Below are positions 5,133-7,889 of a DNA stretch of 7,889 nucleotides, piece after piece. The notes under the pieces were generated by a model. It saw only the letters and a list, made by a program, of their open reading frames with translations, ran no database searches and was not told the DNA's origin. A program made the translations under genes and the position numbers. Positions within the stretch are counted from its first letter, which is position 1. Every line of letters begins with the position of its first letter. Source of the DNA: Nitrospirota bacterium (GTDB taxonomy: Bacteria > Nitrospirota > Nitrospiria > JACQBZ01); assembly GCA_016198945.1 (NCBI GenBank), contig JACQHO010000221.1, forward strand, positions 1 to 7,889. Direction: 5' to 3'.

Positions 5133-5498
5133 ATGAAAAAAGGGCTTCTGATTCTATCGGTCACTTGCCTAATCCTCTTCCGGCCCGGCCCTGGACTGGC
5201 CGAGACGCGCGTCTATGTAAGTTTTTCGGTGGGCGGCGCGGCCGTGATCGGGGCCGGTATTTTATACTGGAGCGTTTCCTACACCTCGCAGGTCAGTCAA
5301 CGCAAACCTCAGGAAGAAAATCCAGGCCGCTTGTTTCCGGCGACGGATGCGTCCGAAACCGACCCCTTCCAAGCGCTCCAACCTGAACCGCAACAGGTTC
5401 CGCACGAAGAACCGATCCGGGCCGATTTCACCGGGATCCCGGACGGCCTTCGCGCGGCGTCCTGGGTGGAAGTGCCGTTGCTGGTGTTCCGCTGGTAA
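5133..5498 (+). CDS. Exported or membrane-anchored protein, function unknown
   Basis: A 121-residue protein with an N-terminal signal (M-K-K, hydrophobic L-L-I-L-S-V-T-C-L-I-L-F, probable cleavage after G-L-A at residue 23). A second hydrophobic stretch follows (about 30-48, with G-G-A-A-V-I-G-A-G-I) that could be a membrane helix or a glycine-rich beta segment. Next comes a polar linker rich in Pro, Gln and Glu (about 56-97), and a short end V-E-V-P-L-L-V-F-R-W finishing on an aromatic residue. A terminal aromatic residue can be an outer-membrane targeting sign in beta-barrel proteins, but the chain is too short to claim that. The ribosome site is poor (GGAG 13 nt before the ATG). It lies 42 nt after the 42-residue gene and 98 nt before guaB. 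No family is recognised. Confidence 0.65.
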   Translation: MKKGLLILSVTCLILFRPGPGLAETRVYVSFSVGGAAVIGAGILYWSVSYTSQVSQRKPQEENPGRLFPATDASETDPFQALQPEPQQVPHEEPIRADFTGIPDGLRAASWVEVPLLVFRW

Positions 5499-5510
5499 GT
5501 CGAATTTGTC

Positions 5511-5540
5511 TTGACGGCGTCGTGGGAATATGCTAATGAT
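5511..5540 (+). promoter_or_regulatory. Candidate sigma-70-type promoter for guaBA
   Basis: TTGACG (5511-5516), five of six bases of the -35 consensus, is followed 18 nt later by AATGAT (5535-5540), four of six bases of the -10 consensus. It lies in the 98-nt gap before guaB, leaving a 5' leader of about 50 nt. No purine riboswitch or terminator is seen in the leader. Confidence 0.4.
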
Positions 5541-5596
5541 GAGCCACTGTTTTCGACGAGGACCTCGGATCGGTCGGCTTTAAACAACGAGCATCC

Positions 5597-7066
5597 ATGA
5601 CGCTGAAGAATAGAATCGAAGAAGGTTTGACGTTTGATGATGTCGTCCTGATCCCGGCCAAATCGTCCGTCCTGCCCCGCCTTGTCGATACACAAACCCG
5701 TCTCACCCGACGCATCCGCATCAATATCCCGATCGTCAGCGCCGCCATGGACACCGTCACCGACGCCCGCATGGCGATCGCCATCGCCCAGGAGGGCGGG
5801 ATCGGGATCGTCCACCGGGCCATGACCGCCAAGGAGCAGATGATCGAGGTGGACAAGGTCAAAAAGTCCGAGAGCGGAATGATCGTTGATCCGATCACGA
5901 TCTCGCCGGACCAGACGATCCGCGAGGCGCTTCAATTGATGGCCCGATACCGGATCTCCGGCATCCCGGTCACGCGGGGGGCGAAGCTGGTCGGAATCGT
6001 CACCAACCGCGACCTCCGGTTCGAGACGCGCATGAATATCAAGGTTTCCGAGGTGATGACGCAGAAGAAACTGATCACTGCGCCCGAGGGAACCAGCCTG
6101 GAGGAAGCCAAGGCGATTCTCCAGAAGAACCGCATCGAGAAGCTCCTCGTCGTTGATAAAAATTTCGAGTTGAAGGGACTGATCACGATCAAGGACATCG
6201 AGAAGAAAATCAAATACCCGAGCGCCTGCAAGGACGCCGGCGGGCGTTTGCGCGTGGGCGCGGCGGTCGGCGTCGGCGAGGACGCGATGGAGCGGGTGGA
6301 TCTCCTGGCGAAGGCCGGCGCGGATCTGATCGTCGTGGATACGGCCCATGGGCATTCGCTCAGCGTACTGGAAACGGTTTCTAAAATTAAAAAGGACTAC
6401 CCGGACATGGAGCTGGTGGGAGGCAATGTGGCGACGGCAGAGGCCGCGCGGGATCTGATCAAGGCCGGAGTGGACGGCATCAAGGTCGGCGTCGGTCCGG
6501 GCTCGATCTGCACGACACGGATCGTGGCCGGGGCCGGGGTTCCGCAGCTCACGGCTGTTTCGAATTGCGCCGGGGCCGCGGCCAAATCCGGCGTTCCGAT
6601 CATCGCGGACGGGGGCATCAAGTATTCGGGCGACATCAGCAAGGCGATCGCCGCGGGCGCCGATTCCGTCATGATCGGAAGCATCTTCGCCGGAACGGAG
6701 GAAAGTCCGGGGGAAACGGTATTGTTTCAGGGCCGCAGCTACAAGGTTTATCGGGGCATGGGTTCCCTCGGCGCGATGGTGAAGGGGGGGCGGGACCGGT
6801 ATTTCCAGGAACATGAAACGGAGTCCAAGCTTGTTCCGGAAGGGATCGAAGGACGCGTTCCGTACAAAGGCTCCATCGCCAGCGTGGTCTATCAGCTCGT
6901 CGGCGGACTGAAGGCCGGCATGGGTTATTGCGGATGCCGGACGATCAAGGAGCTGCAGAAAAAGGCCCGCTTCGTCAAATTGACGCAGGCCGGCCTTCGT
7001 GAAAGCCACGTCCACGACGTGATCATTACGAAAGAGGCGCCCAATTACCGCGTCGAACGAGAGTAA
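5597..7066 (+). CDS. guaB: Inosine-5'-monophosphate dehydrogenase
   Basis: Complete IMP dehydrogenase, 489 residues, the normal bacterial length. It oxidises IMP to XMP with NAD+, the committed step to guanine nucleotides, in the cytoplasm. The barrel starts with L-T-F-D-D-V-V-L-I-P (11-20) and S-A-A-M-D-T-V-T (48-55). Two CBS domains, the regulatory purine-nucleotide-binding Bateman module, fill about residues 95-205. The catalytic loop is G-P-G-S-I-C-T-T-R (300-308) with nucleophile Cys305. D-G-G-I-K (338-342) binds the IMP phosphate region. The mobile flap carries the catalytic pair Arg401-Tyr402, and E-G-I-E-G-R-V-P-Y (415-423) closes the site. No key residue is missing. The ribosome site before ATG 5597 is weak. 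guaA follows after 29 nt, so the two form a guaBA operon. Confidence 0.98.
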   Translation: MTLKNRIEEGLTFDDVVLIPAKSSVLPRLVDTQTRLTRRIRINIPIVSAAMDTVTDARMAIAIAQEGGIGIVHRAMTAKEQMIEVDKVKKSESGMIVDPITISPDQTIREALQLMARYRISGIPVTRGAKLVGIVTNRDLRFETRMNIKVSEVMTQKKLITAPEGTSLEEAKAILQKNRIEKLLVVDKNFELKGLITIKDIEKKIKYPSACKDAGGRLRVGAAVGVGEDAMERVDLLAKAGADLIVVDTAHGHSLSVLETVSKIKKDYPDMELVGGNVATAEAARDLIKAGVDGIKVGVGPGSICTTRIVAGAGVPQLTAVSNCAGAAAKSGVPIIADGGIKYSGDISKAIAAGADSVMIGSIFAGTEESPGETVLFQGRSYKVYRGMGSLGAMVKGGRDRYFQEHETESKLVPEGIEGRVPYKGSIASVVYQLVGGLKAGMGYCGCRTIKELQKKARFVKLTQAGLRESHVHDVIITKEAPNYRVERE

Positions 7067-7095
7067 TCTGATCCCGTGAAAACCGGGTTAAGGTC

Positions 7096-7889
7096 ATGAT
7101 GCGCGCCGCCGATCGAAATCCCGACCGAATCCACGCCGAGAAGATTCTCGTCCTGGATTTCGGTTCCCAATACACGCAGCTGATCGCCCGTCGGATCCGC
7201 GAAAGTCAGGTTTATTCCGAGATTCATCCCTGCAATACCCCGATCGAGTTCATCCGCGACTTCAAACCCCGCGGGATCATTCTATCCGGCAGCCCGGCCA
7301 GCGTCTTTGACAACAAGCCGCCGTTCTGCCCGCCGGAGATCCTGGATATGGGCGTTCCCATTCTGGGGGTCTGCTACGGGATGCAATGGATCACGCACCG
7401 GCTGGACGGGAAGGTTTCCAAATCCGCCCGACGGGAATACGGCCGGGCCGATTTGATCATTGATGAGGATGCCGATCTGTTCAAGGATGTCGGGGGCGAG
7501 ACCGTCGTATGGATGAGCCACGGCGACCGGATCGATCAGGCGCCGCCGGGATTCGATGTTATCGCGCATACGTCCAACTCGCCGATCGCGGCGATGCGAA
7601 ACGAGAAGCGGCGGCTTTACGCGATTCAGTTTCATCCCGAGGTGGCCCACACGCCCCAGGGGGTCGCGATCCTGAAGAATTTTCTGTATCGCATCTGCGG
7701 CTGCAGCCCGACCTGGACGATGAAGGCCTATCTGGAGCGGGCCGTCGGGCAGATTCGGGAACGGGTGGGAGAGGCCCCTGTCCTCTGCGCGTTGAGCGGC
7801 GGCGTGGATTCGGCCGTTGCGGCGATCCTGACCCATCGCGCCGTCGGGGATCAGCTCACCTGTGTCTTCGTGGACAACGGCCTCCTTCG
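7096..7889 (+). CDS. guaA: GMP synthase (glutamine-hydrolysing), N-terminal part (3' end outside window)
   Basis: The first 264 residues of GMP synthase, which aminates XMP to GMP using glutamine and ATP. The frame is open to the right edge. Residues ~16-200 are a class I glutamine amidotransferase: L-D-F-G-S-Q-Y (20-26), the nucleophile Cys93 in G-V-C-Y-G-M-Q, and His180/Glu182 in F-H-P-E-V completing the triad. The ATP-pyrophosphatase domain begins with the P-loop S-G-G-V-D-S (234-239) and F-V-D-N-G-L-L (258-264), where the window ends. Two adjacent ATGs (7096 and 7099) are possible starts; AAGG at 7090-7093 is spaced better for 7099, so the first Met may not be used. The 29-nt gap after guaB indicates co-transcription. 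All visible catalytic residues are intact. Confidence 0.97.
   Translation, partial: MMRAADRNPDRIHAEKILVLDFGSQYTQLIARRIRESQVYSEIHPCNTPIEFIRDFKPRGIILSGSPASVFDNKPPFCPPEILDMGVPILGVCYGMQWITHRLDGKVSKSARREYGRADLIIDEDADLFKDVGGETVVWMSHGDRIDQAPPGFDVIAHTSNSPIAAMRNEKRRLYAIQFHPEVAHTPQGVAILKNFLYRICGCSPTWTMKAYLERAVGQIRERVGEAPVLCALSGGVDSAVAAILTHRAVGDQLTCVFVDNGLL

Noticed and set aside
5309..7015. 568-codon open frame on the minus strand, opposite guaB
   Set aside because: It lies antisense to a fully conserved IMP dehydrogenase. The translation is rich in Arg, Asp, His and Leu with no domain, as expected from GC-rich codons read backwards.
7072..7086. Short inverted repeat between guaB and guaA as a terminator
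   Set aside because: The stem is only four pairs (CCCG/CGGG) with no T run, and the two genes are expected to be co-transcribed.
1..7889. CRISPR array, tRNA, rRNA, transposase or phage genes
   Set aside because: No regularly spaced short repeats, tRNA-like cloverleaf or matching protein motifs were seen by eye on either strand.

Overview
The window looks like a stretch of chromosome from a GC-rich bacterium, probably Gram-negative. It has a core gene at each end and a run of mostly uncharacterised small genes between them. The left edge is the 3' end of 6-phosphofructokinase (glycolysis). The right side is guaB followed by the 5' part of guaA, the two steps from IMP to GMP. All genes read on the + strand. 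The genus cannot be fixed from the sequence. The style of guaBA and the signal-peptide proteins would fit Nitrospirota or deltaproteobacterial-type lineages, but that is only an impression.

Region 1 (1-326): C-terminal end of PfkA. Region 2 (362-1083): a VOC/glyoxalase-fold protein and a 121-residue four-helix membrane protein, 2 nt apart and probably co-transcribed. Region 3 (1078-3135): a two-gene segment, a beta-lactamase-fold serine hydrolase and a six-helix membrane protein. It is bracketed by two direct copies of an 80-bp element. The copies are about 85% identical, each is an imperfect inverted repeat, and each ends in a T run. The first copy supplies the last sense codon and stop of the gene before it.

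Region 4 (3207-5498): a DUF6064-type membrane protein, a 54-residue orphan, a DUF6544/DUF6920-type membrane-anchored protein, a 42-residue predicted secreted peptide that starts inside the stop region of the preceding gene, and a 121-residue exported or anchored protein. Gaps in this group are short (8-nt overlap to 42 nt), so it may be one operon. A stable hairpin and a second dyad lie in and just after the 42-residue gene. Region 5 (5499-7889): a candidate promoter, then guaB (complete, 489 residues) and guaA (cut by the window end), with only 29 nt between them.

PfkA and GuaBA have clear metabolic roles. The genes between them include at least five membrane or exported proteins and one hydrolase, and no pathway ties them together from sequence alone. 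No tRNA, rRNA, CRISPR, transposase or integrase was seen. No gene-free stretch exceeds 300 bases; the longest is 3043-3206, which holds the second repeat copy and about 70 nt with nothing recognisable.
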